This document shows, in pieces, positions 1 through 7,779 of a DNA stretch of 17,704 bases. The stretch spans positions 1 through 17,704 of the forward strand of contig JBMYQA010000111.1 of NCBI GenBank assembly GCA_049600855.1, given 5' to 3'. Under the pieces are notes generated by a model, which had not been told where the DNA came from, made no database searches, and worked only from the letters and a program-made list of their open reading frames with translations. Source of the stretch: JBMYQA01 sp049600855 (lineage in GTDB: Bacteria > Bacteroidota > Bacteroidia > Cytophagales > Flammeovirgaceae). The translations under genes and the position numbers were made by a program. The stretch's first letter is position 1. Each line of letters begins with the position of its first letter.

Positions 1-974
1 ATTTTAATTTGATTTCCTACTTGTAACGAACAATCTCTTGGAATATTTGCATGAAAAGTTAAATCTCTTGCTACTTTTAAAATGATTTTCCAATGATCTC
101 CTTGAAATTGGCGATTAATGATTTGAGCCTCAATGGAGTGGTTTCCTGCTGAATTGAGCTGAATAGCATGTTCGCGGATGCAGATCGTGGAAGAGGTTGG
201 GAAATTGTGCGGCGGGTGAAATGGATGAAGCAGTTCGCCGGAAAGAATGGTAGGATGCCCAAAAAGCTTAGCCACATAGGGCGTTTGTGGTGCATCATAG
301 ATTTCAATAGGAGCAGCCAGTTGAATTAATCTTCCATCTTTAATTACCCCAATGCGATCGGAAATACGCAAGGCATCATACGGATTGTGCATCACAAAAA
401 TAGCCGTTGTTCCCGACCTTCGGATAATGCCTGTCAGTTCATCAATCAATTGATTTTTTAGAATGGCATCTAAATTACTAAACGGTTCGTCCAATAAGAG
501 CAATTTGGGATGATTGGCGATTGCTCGACCAATCGCTACACGTTGCTGTTGTCCACCTGAGAGTTCTCTAGGGTATTTTTCGGTCAAACCTTCTAATCGA
601 CAAAGTTCTGTCAGTTCTTCAATGCGTTTTTCTTGGGCTGCTCTTGGGAAACGCAATAAATGATACCGCAAATTTTCCCACACACGCATATTTGGCGAAA
701 GTAAAAAGCCCTGATTAACCACTTTGATTTGGTCATAGCCAGGAACTAGCTTGTGCGATGGGCCTTTAATCGCTTGATCTGCCAAGTGTATGGAACCTGT
801 ATCAGCGTCAAGCAAACCTGCCAGTAGTTTCAGTAAGGTGCTTTTCCCACTTCCACTTTCTCCTAAAATGGTCAATACCTCTCCCGATGTCATGGAAAAT
901 TGAATGGGGTATAAAGCGGGGAAATTCGCTTTATCGTAAGTCTTACTGATATGGTCTACAATCAAAAAAGGCAT
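1..974 (-). CDS. ABC transporter ATP-binding protein, FbpC/PotA/CysA type (C-terminus cut by window edge)
   Basis: Cytoplasmic ATPase subunit that would power an ABC importer of the iron(III)/polyamine/sulfate type. The reading frame is open from the ATG at 974 to the left edge, giving about 324 residues with the end missing. Visible motifs are Walker A GESGSGKST (38-46), Q-loop VVNQG (85-89), signature LSGGQQQR (138-145), Walker B LLLLDEP (158-164), D-loop SNLD (166-169) and H-switch His196. The segment IYDAPQTPYVAKLFG (about 225-239) is the usual hinge into the TOBE/MOP regulatory domain of this subfamily, and CIREHAIQL further on fits that domain. Two details are odd: the usual THDQxEA after the H-switch reads MHNPYDA, and the Q-loop region has no classical FPH. 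Neither a permease nor a binding protein is in view, so the substrate is unknown. The gene is divergent from the metalloprotease. Confidence 0.9.
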   Translation of the reverse strand, partial: MPFLIVDHISKTYDKANFPALYPIQFSMTSGEVLTILGESGSGKSTLLKLLAGLLDADTGSIHLADQAIKGPSHKLVPGYDQIKVVNQGFLLSPNMRVWENLRYHLLRFPRAAQEKRIEELTELCRLEGLTEKYPRELSGGQQQRVAIGRAIANHPKLLLLDEPFSNLDAILKNQLIDELTGIIRRSGTTAIFVMHNPYDALRISDRIGVIKDGRLIQLAAPIEIYDAPQTPYVAKLFGHPTILSGELLHPFHPPHNFPTSSTICIREHAIQLNSAGNHSIEAQIINRQFQGDHWKIILKVARDLTFHANIPRDCSLQVGNQIK

Positions 975-1290
975 GGAACTGTGTGCAAATGAACTAGTAT
1001 AATTATAGTGCAAGATGCTATCTTGTACTGGTTACGGACGAAAGTCTCCAGACTTCCAAAATGGGTTCATACAATCGAATCACCGAAGCGTTTAACTGTT
1101 GATGTGAACTATTTGATTAACTCACTTAAGCTCGCAAAAATAAACGTAGAACTTGAAAAATTAAGTGTAAAACCATTAGCGTAAATGCGTTAGCTTGCCA
1201 AACTTTAGCTTTCTTGAAAACTAACGGGCTAAATAATTGTTCGAGAGGTATGACGTTTTTAGTTTTAAACACCTCAATCAAAACATCACT
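975..1290. promoter_or_regulatory. Divergent intergenic region between ABC ATPase and metalloprotease
   Basis: This 316-bp AT-rich gap must hold promoters for both flanking genes; I see no gene in it. On the minus strand TATTTTTG (1142 to 1135) matches the Bacteroidetes -7 box TAnnTTTG, without a convincing TTTG about 20 bp upstream. Close to the ABC start lie two palindromes: CAAGAT-GCT-ATCTTG (1011-1025) and TATAATTATA (about 998-1007). They could be operator sites for a metal- or nutrient-responsive repressor, but this is inference from symmetry and position only. Confidence 0.3.
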
Positions 1291-3732
1291 ATGAAACAAA
1301 CAATACGATTAAGTTTACTATTCCTACTTTTTGCAAGCTATACCTCCGCAGTAGGACAAGGTGCAATTGCTAAAAAAACAGCGGGTATGGTAAAATATGT
1401 AGGCTATTTTGATCTTTTTTGGGAGAATAAAACTGGAAAGCTCTACTTGGAAGTAGACCGATTTAATGAAGAGTTTTTACTATTAGGTTCATTACCTGGA
1501 GGCGTGGGCTCGAACGATATAGGCTTAGATCGAGGACAGTTAGGTGCAGATCGAATCGTAAAGTTTATGAGAAGTGGGAATAAAGTACTATTAATTCAGC
1601 CCAATTACCGCTACCGTGCCGAAACGGATAACTTGGAGGAACAAAAGGCCGTAGCACTTGCTTTTGCCCAATCTGCCTTATGGGGATTTACCATTCAGGC
1701 AGAAGACGACAATCGGGTGTTGATCGACATCACTGATTTTTGTTTGCAAGATATGCATGGCGTTGCTGGTCGACTAGCAGCTACCAAGCAAGGAAATTAT
1801 AAAATTGACAAAAGTAGGTCTGTTATTTTACTAGCTGGTACAAAGAGTTTTCCTGAAAATACAGAAATCGAATCCTTGTTGACGTTTTCGGGAAATGCGA
1901 AAGGCAATTACATTAAATCAGTAGCACCTACCGCTTCGAGTGTGACGGTAAGAGCACATTTTTCTTTTATCAAATTGCCAGATAATAATTACCAAAAGCG
2001 GGAAATGGATCCAAGGTATGGGTATTTTGGAATTACTTACAGTGATTATGCCACTCCTTTAGGGGAACCCATCAAGAAGCGCTTCATTGCTCGACATCGA
2101 CTCAAAAAAGCTGATCCTTCGGCCGCAGTGAGTGAACCCGTAGAACCGATTACCTATTACTTAGATCGCGGTACGCCAGAGCCCATTCGTTCGGCTTTGT
2201 TAGATGGGGCACGTTGGTGGGCAGAAGCGTTTGAGGCTGCTGGTTTTAAAAATGCCTTTAAAGTGGAAATGTTGCCCGAAGATGCCGATCCTATGGATGT
2301 GCGTTACAATGTCATTCAGTGGGTGCATCGATCTACACGAGGTTGGTCTTATGGAGCAAGTGTGATTGATCCGCGTACAGGAGAAATCATGAAAGGACAT
2401 GTTTCGTTAGGTTCGCTACGTGCTCGACAAGATTATTTGTTGGCCGAAGGCTTACTCAGTCCCTATAAAAGTGGTCAGAAGGTATCGAAAGAAATGGAAG
2501 AATTGGCCTTAGCACGCTTGCGTCAGCTTTCTGCCCATGAAGTTGGACATACCATTGGATTGATGCATAATTTCGCAGCAAGTACCAACTCACGGGCTTC
2601 AGTCATGGATTATCCGCATCCGTACATCACTTTAAAACAGGATGGAAGCTTAGATTTATCCAAGGCTTATGATACGGGAATTGGCGAATGGGATAAAATT
2701 GCGATTACCTTGGGTTATGGAGAATTTAATGGGAAAGATGAAAAAGCGGAACTCAATCAGTTAGTGCAAGATTACATCCAAAAGGGTTATCGTTACATTT
2801 CAGATCAAGATGCACGTCCTTTGGGTGGTGCGCACCCACATGCACATTTGTGGGATAATGGGGAAGATGCAGTGAAAGAAATGGAGCGCTTAATGGCTGT
2901 ACGGGCTCAAGTGATTAACAACTTTTCAGAAGAGGCCATTCCCGAAGGGTTTCCAATGGCAACACTAGAAGAAGTTTTTGTGCCTGTGTATTTGATGCAC
3001 CGTTACCAGTTGGAGGCCACGTCAAAATTATTAGGCGGCATTGAATATACCTATGCCCTTCGAGGCGATGGGCAATTGACTACTAAAATGGTGGATGCCA
3101 GCGTGCAAAAAGCCGCCTTAGCCAGTTTGCTCAACACGCTTGATCCTGCCGTGTTGACCATCCCCGAAAGGATACTCAAACTTATTCCTCCGCGCCCTGT
3201 GGGTTTTCCCAAAAATCGGGAAACCTTCAAAGGAAAAACAGGCGTGAGTTTTGACCCATTGACGGCCGTAGAGAATGCCGCTCATGCTACGCTTAGCTTG
3301 GTGCTACATCCAGAAAGAGCAGCTCGACTGGTAGAGTTTCATGCGCGCAATCCGCAAAATCCTAGTTTTAATGAAGTGTTGGATGAGGTGTTGAAAACCA
3401 CTTGGAAATCCACACGAAAGTCTGGCTACCCAGCAGCAGTGCAGCATACCATTGAACGCGCTGTGTTGTATCAATTACTCAAATTGGCAAGTAATAAAAA
3501 TGCTTCAGAACAAGTCAGAGCAGTGGCCTACTTGAAATTAGATGAGTTGAAAGCATGGTTAAAAAATCAAGCAACAGCAACAAAAGAGTTCAATCAGAAA
3601 GCGCATCTATACTATGCAAAAGAACAAATTCGCCTGTTCCAGCAAAACCCTGAGCAGTTTCACCAAACCACCAAATCAAAAATTCCCGCGGGCTCACCCA
3701 TAGGGCATGCATTTGGTTGTGGCATGAGGTAA
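1291..3732 (+). CDS. Secreted zinc-dependent metalloprotease, DUF5117/DUF4953 (gluzincin/metzincin-like) family
   Basis: Predicted periplasmic zinc peptidase of 813 residues. A TTG at 1237 would add 18 residues in front, but the ATG at 1291 is preferred because it places a clean signal peptide (basic start, LLFLLF core, cleavage around residues 20-23) at the N-terminus. The N-terminal part carries the strongly conserved family stretch GVGSNDIGLDRGQLG. The catalytic site is HEVGHTIGLMHN (416-427): His416, His420 and His426 should bind zinc and Glu417 should act as general base. The nearby SVMDYPHP looks like the Met-turn. The segment HAHLWDNG and the C-terminal helical domain also fit the DUF5117-DUF4953 architecture and its usual length of about 800 residues. 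There is no T9SS sorting domain, so periplasmic or outer-membrane-associated location is more likely than export to the medium. Natural substrates of this family are not known. A strong terminator follows at once. Confidence 0.92.
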   Translation: MKQTIRLSLLFLLFASYTSAVGQGAIAKKTAGMVKYVGYFDLFWENKTGKLYLEVDRFNEEFLLLGSLPGGVGSNDIGLDRGQLGADRIVKFMRSGNKVLLIQPNYRYRAETDNLEEQKAVALAFAQSALWGFTIQAEDDNRVLIDITDFCLQDMHGVAGRLAATKQGNYKIDKSRSVILLAGTKSFPENTEIESLLTFSGNAKGNYIKSVAPTASSVTVRAHFSFIKLPDNNYQKREMDPRYGYFGITYSDYATPLGEPIKKRFIARHRLKKADPSAAVSEPVEPITYYLDRGTPEPIRSALLDGARWWAEAFEAAGFKNAFKVEMLPEDADPMDVRYNVIQWVHRSTRGWSYGASVIDPRTGEIMKGHVSLGSLRARQDYLLAEGLLSPYKSGQKVSKEMEELALARLRQLSAHEVGHTIGLMHNFAASTNSRASVMDYPHPYITLKQDGSLDLSKAYDTGIGEWDKIAITLGYGEFNGKDEKAELNQLVQDYIQKGYRYISDQDARPLGGAHPHAHLWDNGEDAVKEMERLMAVRAQVINNFSEEAIPEGFPMATLEEVFVPVYLMHRYQLEATSKLLGGIEYTYALRGDGQLTTKMVDASVQKAALASLLNTLDPAVLTIPERILKLIPPRPVGFPKNRETFKGKTGVSFDPLTAVENAAHATLSLVLHPERAARLVEFHARNPQNPSFNEVLDEVLKTTWKSTRKSGYPAAVQHTIERAVLYQLLKLASNKNASEQVRAVAYLKLDELKAWLKNQATATKEFNQKAHLYYAKEQIRLFQQNPEQFHQTTKSKIPAGSPIGHAFGCGMR

Positions 3733-3751
3733 GCTTGGTCAAGTAGCTATG

Positions 3752-3785
3752 AGTCATCCTAAATATTAATTTGGGATGACTTTTC
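3752..3785 (+). terminator. Intrinsic terminator after the metalloprotease gene
   Basis: A 13-bp stem with one G-T pair (3752-3764 with 3769-3781), a four-base loop ATTA and a short TTTT run (3781-3784). It starts 20 bases after the stop codon. Confidence 0.8.
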
Positions 3786-3841
3786 AACTTATGTTACATT
3801 TTATAAGATATTGGTTATAAGTAGTTTATATTTTGTGGCTT

Positions 3842-4018
3842 TCGGCCTTGGACAAATTGCGTTAAGAATTTTGAGAATGAAGCGGAAAGAAATCCCCACT
3901 GTTTGAGCGTAGCGAGTTTGGGGATTTCCCGCGAAATGATTAAAATTTAGCTTATTTGTCCACAGCGGGGCTGCCCCAGCCTTGACTTTTTGGTACTTTT
4001 GGATCAAGCCAAAAGTAC
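3842..4018. repeat. Compound palindromic intergenic repeat element
   Basis: In the 397-bp gap between two convergent genes lies a chain of inverted repeats. The outermost pair is TGGACAAAT (3849-3857) with ATTTGTCCA (3954-3962). Nested inside is GCGG-GAAATCCCCA (3882-3898, three-base bulge) pairing with TGGGGATTTCCCGC (3919-3932). Just outside follow a GC-rich mini-hairpin GGGG-CTG-CCCC (3967-3977) and a perfect 10-bp hairpin GTACTTTTGG/CCAAAAGTAC (3993-4018, loop ATCAAG). The left end TCGGCCTTGGAC (3842-3853) recurs exactly at 7145-7156 at the edge of a second palindromic element. Such structured, non-coding elements are common between genes in Bacteroidota. Minus-strand reading frames here look spurious. 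Confidence 0.6.
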
Positions 4019-4079
4019 GAAAGGTATTGTTTGGTAATCAAGTATTTATGGAGCCTTATTATGTTAAAATTAAGGAAGC

Positions 4080-4104
4080 CATCCTGAAGCGTTAATTCGA
4101 GATG
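4080..4104 (-). terminator. Weak hairpin downstream of the aminotransferase-fold gene
   Basis: CATCCTGAA (4080-4088) and TTCGAGATG (4096-4104) pair with one wobble and one mismatch around a seven-base loop, 26 bases past the stop of the minus-strand gene. The T-run on the minus strand is poor (GCTTCCTTAATTTT), so this may be a weak terminator or a decayed repeat. Confidence 0.3.
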
Positions 4105-4129
4105 ATCCATATTTTATCACTTAAACTCC

Positions 4130-5296
4130 CTATTTCAACAATAGACTCGCTTCTTTTAAACAAGCCAACACTTTTGCCAAATCTTCTTTGGTATTAAAAA
4201 GGTGGGAAGCAATGCGCAAATTTTGCCCTCGGAAAGATACGAAGATGTGTTGTTTTTTGAATGCTTCCTTTAGCTGATCAATGGAAATGCCATCGGGAAT
4301 ACGAATGGCAAATAAGTGAGCGGCAATTTGATCGTCATTCGGAAACTCAAAACCAAGTGCCCTGACCGCTTCTTTGAATGCTGCTGTGATTTCTTGGCAA
4401 TACGCTTGGATATTGGCTACGCCCCACGCATTCAATTGGTTGATTGCCGTGTGCAGCATGGGCACTAAAATGAAATTACTCGATTCGCCCACACTATAGC
4501 GGTGTGCTTTCGGTTTATATGCCTTTTCATAATCCACCAATCGAGTGAAGTCTTCGCTATTTTTTCGGTTAATCCAATTTTCTTCAATCGGATTTCCCCC
4601 ATCAAAAGCTTCAGAGTAATAGGCCAAACCCAAGGAATAAGCACCCAATAACCATTTGTATCCTCCACAAATGAGGGCATCGGGCTGAATTTCTGCTATG
4701 GAAAATGGATAAGCACCAACAGATTGCGTGCCATCTACGGCCAGTAAAGCGCCATGTTGCCTACTTTTAATGCGAATGGCTTTCAAATCAAAAACAATCC
4801 CTTCCGACCAGTGTACATGAGGGAGACTCACCAAGGCGGTATCATCATCAATAGCAGCTAAAATGGCTTCATTCCATAGTTTTCCCCGATTTAGTATATC
4901 ATCAGGTGCAGGAATGGTTTGGATAGTAGCTCCCGTACGTTCTGCCAGTTTCAGCCAAGTGTAGACATTAGTAGGAAATTGATCTTGAACAATAATAATT
5001 TTTTGATTGGGCTTGAGATCGAGGTTATTTGCCACAGTAGCCATGCCATAAGATACGGAAGGAATAATGGCAATGCGCTCGTAATCAGGAGCTTCAATGA
5101 GTTTGGCATAAGCTTGTTTTAAGGCGTTGGATTCCTCGAAAAAGTCCTCAGGGCTAATTAAATAGGGACGAAGCTTTTTAGAAACAGCATTTCGCCCAGC
5201 TTCATCAACGGATTTTAACTGAGCAGCCATGTAGGAAGTGTTCAAATACGTGACATCAGCAGGCAGGTCAAATTTATCTTTTTGGCAAGAAATCAT
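4130..5296 (-). CDS. Class V aminotransferase-fold PLP enzyme (cysteine desulfurase/selenocysteine lyase-like)
   Basis: Cytoplasmic pyridoxal-phosphate enzyme of 388 residues, the usual length for fold-type I class V members (COG0520-like). The N-terminus has the LNTSYMA segment where related proteins read 'LDNAA...' or 'LNtas'. The PLP site is recognisable: His160 in LPHVHW, Asp188 in DGTQSVGA (pairs with the pyridine nitrogen) and Lys214 in CGGYKWLLG (Schiff-base lysine). The C-terminal domain ends with the typical ISFRG-like stretch (here VSFRGQNLRIASHLFN), which carries the carboxylate-binding arginine. I see no mobile-loop catalytic cysteine that would mark a true cysteine desulfurase, and it does not sit with suf or isc genes, so the substrate stays open. 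It could equally be a kynureninase-like or isopenicillin-epimerase-like enzyme. It is monocistronic and convergent with the metalloprotease. Confidence 0.85.
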   Translation of the reverse strand: MISCQKDKFDLPADVTYLNTSYMAAQLKSVDEAGRNAVSKKLRPYLISPEDFFEESNALKQAYAKLIEAPDYERIAIIPSVSYGMATVANNLDLKPNQKIIIVQDQFPTNVYTWLKLAERTGATIQTIPAPDDILNRGKLWNEAILAAIDDDTALVSLPHVHWSEGIVFDLKAIRIKSRQHGALLAVDGTQSVGAYPFSIAEIQPDALICGGYKWLLGAYSLGLAYYSEAFDGGNPIEENWINRKNSEDFTRLVDYEKAYKPKAHRYSVGESSNFILVPMLHTAINQLNAWGVANIQAYCQEITAAFKEAVRALGFEFPNDDQIAAHLFAIRIPDGISIDQLKEAFKKQHIFVSFRGQNLRIASHLFNTKEDLAKVLACLKEASLLLK

Positions 5297-5408
5297 GTTG
5301 GATCAGGTTAGTTAGCGATTGTGAAGGAAATTTCCGTTATTTCTTGGAATCTAGCAACTGCATAAATGGATTTTTAAGTAATGGATATTCGTGATAAACA
5401 TTATATAT

Positions 5409-5442
5409 AAAAAAAGGCCATTACCATCTCATGGCAATGACC
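5409..5442 (-). terminator. Intrinsic terminator of the T9SS cargo gene
   Basis: Read on the minus strand: a 12-bp stem with two wobble pairs, loop GAG, then seven T residues (5409-5415 as A on the plus strand). Arms are 5431-5442 and 5416-5427. It lies 25 bases past the stop codon of the minus-strand gene. Confidence 0.85.
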
Positions 5443-5467
5443 GATTTATGAACTGCTACACTAAAAT

Positions 5468-7045
5468 CTAGTTGATAATCACTTTCTTGTTAAGCGTTTC
5501 TGTTGCCGTTTCGATTTTAAGTAGATAAATCCCTTTTTTAACCGCTGAAATATCAAGGCTCGTGTGTTGATGAGTCGATACGCTTTCAATCAGTTGTCCA
5601 CTTTGTGCATGGTATAAGGTAATTTGCGCACCTTTATCTTCATAATAACTGCTCGGAAGTTCGATGTGTATAAAGTTTGCCGCAGGATTTGGATAAATCT
5701 TGATGTCTGTGTGTTTGCTTTCCAAATCTTTTGCCGTGCGCATTTGCGGAACATCACAACAAGCGCCATCATCATTTGTAATGGTCACAAATTTAATAGC
5801 CGCGCGATTTCCACATGCGTTTTTGGCAACCATTTGTACATACGTATTGTTGCTTCCCACTTGAAAATGGGCAAAGCTGCTCCCTGAGGATTGCAATACT
5901 TTCCAGCAAGGATCAAAAGCAAATGGAGGACAACTTTCGTTTGGTCTCCACTCAATTTCAGTAGCCCCTTGCACCGTTCCATTATACGTCCAACTTCGGT
6001 TTCCGCCTGCTTGCGCACTGCTTGCACCATCGAGGTGAGATAGGCTTAAAACAGGTTTGCCCAACCAAATATCCTGACGGTACGCTCTGCCATTTACCGT
6101 AGCTTGAACCCAAGCACTCCCCGTAGCAGTGCCATTACTCACAGTTACCGTGAATTGATCATTACTTCCTATAATCGTCAAATTTGCACTAGTTGTCCAA
6201 ATCACGTCATCATCAGGATCGTTAATTGGAATGGAATAGGTGGCCGTACTATTGGCACAAAGCGCTGCATCTCCTGAGATAGTCATATTCGTAGGTGCTT
6301 CAATGATGCGAATATCATCAATGTAATAATATGCTTCAGGATTACTGTGATTGCCTGTGGCGAGTACGGTAGTGTCGTAGTTAGGGTCAAAGTTGCCAAT
6401 GGTAATGTACTTTACGCCACTGTCAATAGGAGTATAAAATCCGCTAATTTTTGTCCAGCCAGTGGAGTCGGTATAGGCTTGTAGTGCAGGGAAACTGTTC
6501 GGGATTTGAGGCGTGAGTTGGTGCAAACCAAAATCCTTGCCCGTTTCAGGGACTAATTCTGACGAATCATTGCTGAGATGTAGTCCTAAATATTTACTCG
6601 CATAAGCCGATTTTTCTGCTAAACTCACCCAAAATTCAATGTAATACTCTTGTCCAACTTCCAATGCTTGAGCCAACTCTTGATGAATGTATTCTGCATA
6701 AATCACATGATTGCCATCAAAGTGGAAGTTAGGTGCATTGCTGTAAGTAATTAATCCAGCAAATGCATCACCATCCTTTGGCGTTTGGGTACCCAATGAC
6801 GTGGTTAACGGATTGGTAAAGGGAGACCCACAGGTGTGCAGGTAATCGGCTGTCCCGTTGCCTTTGGTCGCACTCCAATGCGCTGCATAGTAAGCCGCAT
6901 GGTTGGCAGGGTTAAAGTAACCACTTGGACAAGAGGTATTTAAAGGATCAGCATCTTCCAAACTCGCATTGCTGACTAAATTTTGAGCCTTTGCAAGCGG
7001 TGAGATTAATCCAATGAATAAGATGAAGGTGAATAGTTTTTTCAT
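5468..7045 (-). CDS. Secreted Ig/PKD-like protein with type IX (type A) C-terminal sorting domain
   Basis: A 525-residue protein predicted to cross the inner membrane by Sec and the outer membrane by the type IX secretion system. Residues 1-20 are a signal peptide cleaved at AKA-Q. Residues 22-250 form a beta-rich domain starting NLVSNASLED and ending AYYYIDDIRIIEA, resembling carbohydrate-binding or gliding-motility-associated jelly-roll modules. Residues 253-328 (NMTISGDAALC...) are a PKD/Ig-like domain and 330-422 a second one. Cysteines at 40, 72, 263, 372, 380, 411, 429 and 430 could form disulfides. Residues 447-525 are the sorting domain: IYPNPAANFIHIE, then a central strand, GIYLLKIE and the final basic KKVIIN. 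There is no catalytic motif, so a surface adhesion or glycan-binding role is inferred. It is a single-gene unit with its own terminator. Confidence 0.88.
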   Translation of the reverse strand: MKKLFTFILFIGLISPLAKAQNLVSNASLEDADPLNTSCPSGYFNPANHAAYYAAHWSATKGNGTADYLHTCGSPFTNPLTTSLGTQTPKDGDAFAGLITYSNAPNFHFDGNHVIYAEYIHQELAQALEVGQEYYIEFWVSLAEKSAYASKYLGLHLSNDSSELVPETGKDFGLHQLTPQIPNSFPALQAYTDSTGWTKISGFYTPIDSGVKYITIGNFDPNYDTTVLATGNHSNPEAYYYIDDIRIIEAPTNMTISGDAALCANSTATYSIPINDPDDDVIWTTSANLTIIGSNDQFTVTVSNGTATGSAWVQATVNGRAYRQDIWLGKPVLSLSHLDGASSAQAGGNRSWTYNGTVQGATEIEWRPNESCPPFAFDPCWKVLQSSGSSFAHFQVGSNNTYVQMVAKNACGNRAAIKFVTITNDDGACCDVPQMRTAKDLESKHTDIKIYPNPAANFIHIELPSSYYEDKGAQITLYHAQSGQLIESVSTHQHTSLDISAVKKGIYLLKIETATETLNKKVIIN

Positions 7046-7157
7046 TGTGTGTCAACTAAAAGTGTGAAGAGAATCATTAATGAGTAGGGTAATAATTGCT
7101 ATGAATAAATAAAGTATTGATTGTCAGATAGTTATGTGTTTTGGTCGGCCTTGGACT

Positions 7158-7309
7158 AGCAATTCTCACTTTGTCATGTCGACGTAAGGAGACATCTAAG
7201 TGTCACGTGGCTAAACGAACTCATTTGGCTTATTTTAGTACATGATTTCACATTTTAATGGGCACGTAGATCTTTCACTATCGTTCAAGATGACAACGTG
7301 AGAATTGCT
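7158..7309. repeat. 152-bp palindromic element with 20-bp terminal inverted repeats
   Basis: The ends AGCAATTCTCACTTTGTCAT (7158-7177) and ATGACAACGTGAGAATTGCT (7290-7309) are inverted copies matching at 19 of 20 positions. Similarity continues inward imperfectly (for example ATCTA...CGTG on the left against CACGTAGAT on the right), so the whole unit could fold into one long hairpin with a central loop of about 50 bases. It has no coding capacity and no clear target-site duplication. The left flank TCGGCCTTGGAC (7145-7156) is identical to the left end of the element at 3842. This is consistent with a non-autonomous palindromic repeat (MITE- or REP-like) of the host genome. Confidence 0.65.
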
Positions 7310-7358
7310 GGAAAGTCAGTCAGCTTTAGCCGAAAGAAATGTTTAAACAGTCTCTTAA

Positions 7359-7390
7359 ACAAAAAATCCCCAGCATTTCCGCTGAGGATT
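7359..7390 (-). terminator. Intrinsic terminator, minus strand
   Basis: AATCCCCAGC (7365-7374) and GCTGAGGATT (7381-7390) pair at nine of ten positions around a six-base loop. On the minus strand the stem is followed by six T residues. The nearest upstream minus-strand gene is the small membrane-protein frame ending at 7573, about 180 bases away, so its transcript would have a long 3' tail. Confidence 0.7.
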
Positions 7391-7572
7391 CCATGGTTGA
7401 ATCATATTCGCTTTTTTCTCTAAAAAGAGGTGTTCACTTCATCATTGCTCTGCATGAGTTAGATTAGAGCAGTTAATCGTATCTATACCGAAAATAGCGT
7501 TTTAAATCACTTGTTTACTAACCAATATCGTTGGCTAGCCATATATCGAACTTAATTTCTAAGTTGTCGTGT

Positions 7573-7779
7573 TTATTGCATGACCTGTTGTGTACCTATT
7601 TGAGAAATTACAGCTTCTTGCGTTGACTTGTCAAACACAGGAACATTTTCTGCATTAGAGGCTTGTGAAGAAATTGAAAGTAAAATTAATCCAATTATTA
7701 AGATTCCAAGAATCGCTCCAATTGATAAACCTTTGAAAGGTCTTTGGTTAGAATATTGATCATCACATACCGCTTTCAT
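7573..7779 (-). CDS. Putative small single-pass membrane protein
   Basis: A 68-residue frame starting at the ATG at 7779; upstream in-frame starts at 7899 (ATG) or 7914 (TTG) would add a less protein-like leader. It has a polar N-terminus of about 17 residues, one hydrophobic stretch rich in Ile, Leu and Gly (LSIGAILGILIIGLILLSI, about 19-37), and a polar C-terminal tail ending IGTQQVMQ. There is no lipobox, so it would be an anchored membrane protein. I recognise no family. Support comes from the membrane segment, the ATG and a minus-strand terminator downstream (7359-7390); no conservation data are available. A chance frame remains possible. Confidence 0.45.
   Translation of the reverse strand: MKAVCDDQYSNQRPFKGLSIGAILGILIIGLILLSISSQASNAENVPVFDKSTQEAVISQIGTQQVMQ

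Larger units (their letters stand above)
7046..7572. other. Long gene-free gap with repeat element and terminator
   Basis: These 527 bp contain no reading frame I can support. Listed separately are the 152-bp palindromic element (7158-7309) and a minus-strand terminator (7359-7390). Between the terminator and the small membrane-protein gene there is a further 8-bp inverted repeat (7444-7451 with 7465-7472) without a T-run. The promoter of the T9SS cargo gene should lie within about 100 bp of 7045, but no clear TTTG/TAnnTTTG pair is visible. Confidence 0.5.

Noticed and set aside
1237..1290. TTG start extending the metalloprotease by 18 residues
   Set aside because: The extension would bury the signal peptide; the ATG at 1291 gives a normal one.
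3801..4007. 68-codon minus-strand reading frame in the gap after the metalloprotease
   Set aside because: It runs through the inverted repeats of the palindromic element and has no recognisable domain; such frames arise by chance from repeats.
4130..5296. Assignment as cysteine desulfurase (SufS/CsdA)
   Set aside because: I see no catalytic cysteine loop and no iron-sulfur assembly neighbours, so only the fold is claimed.
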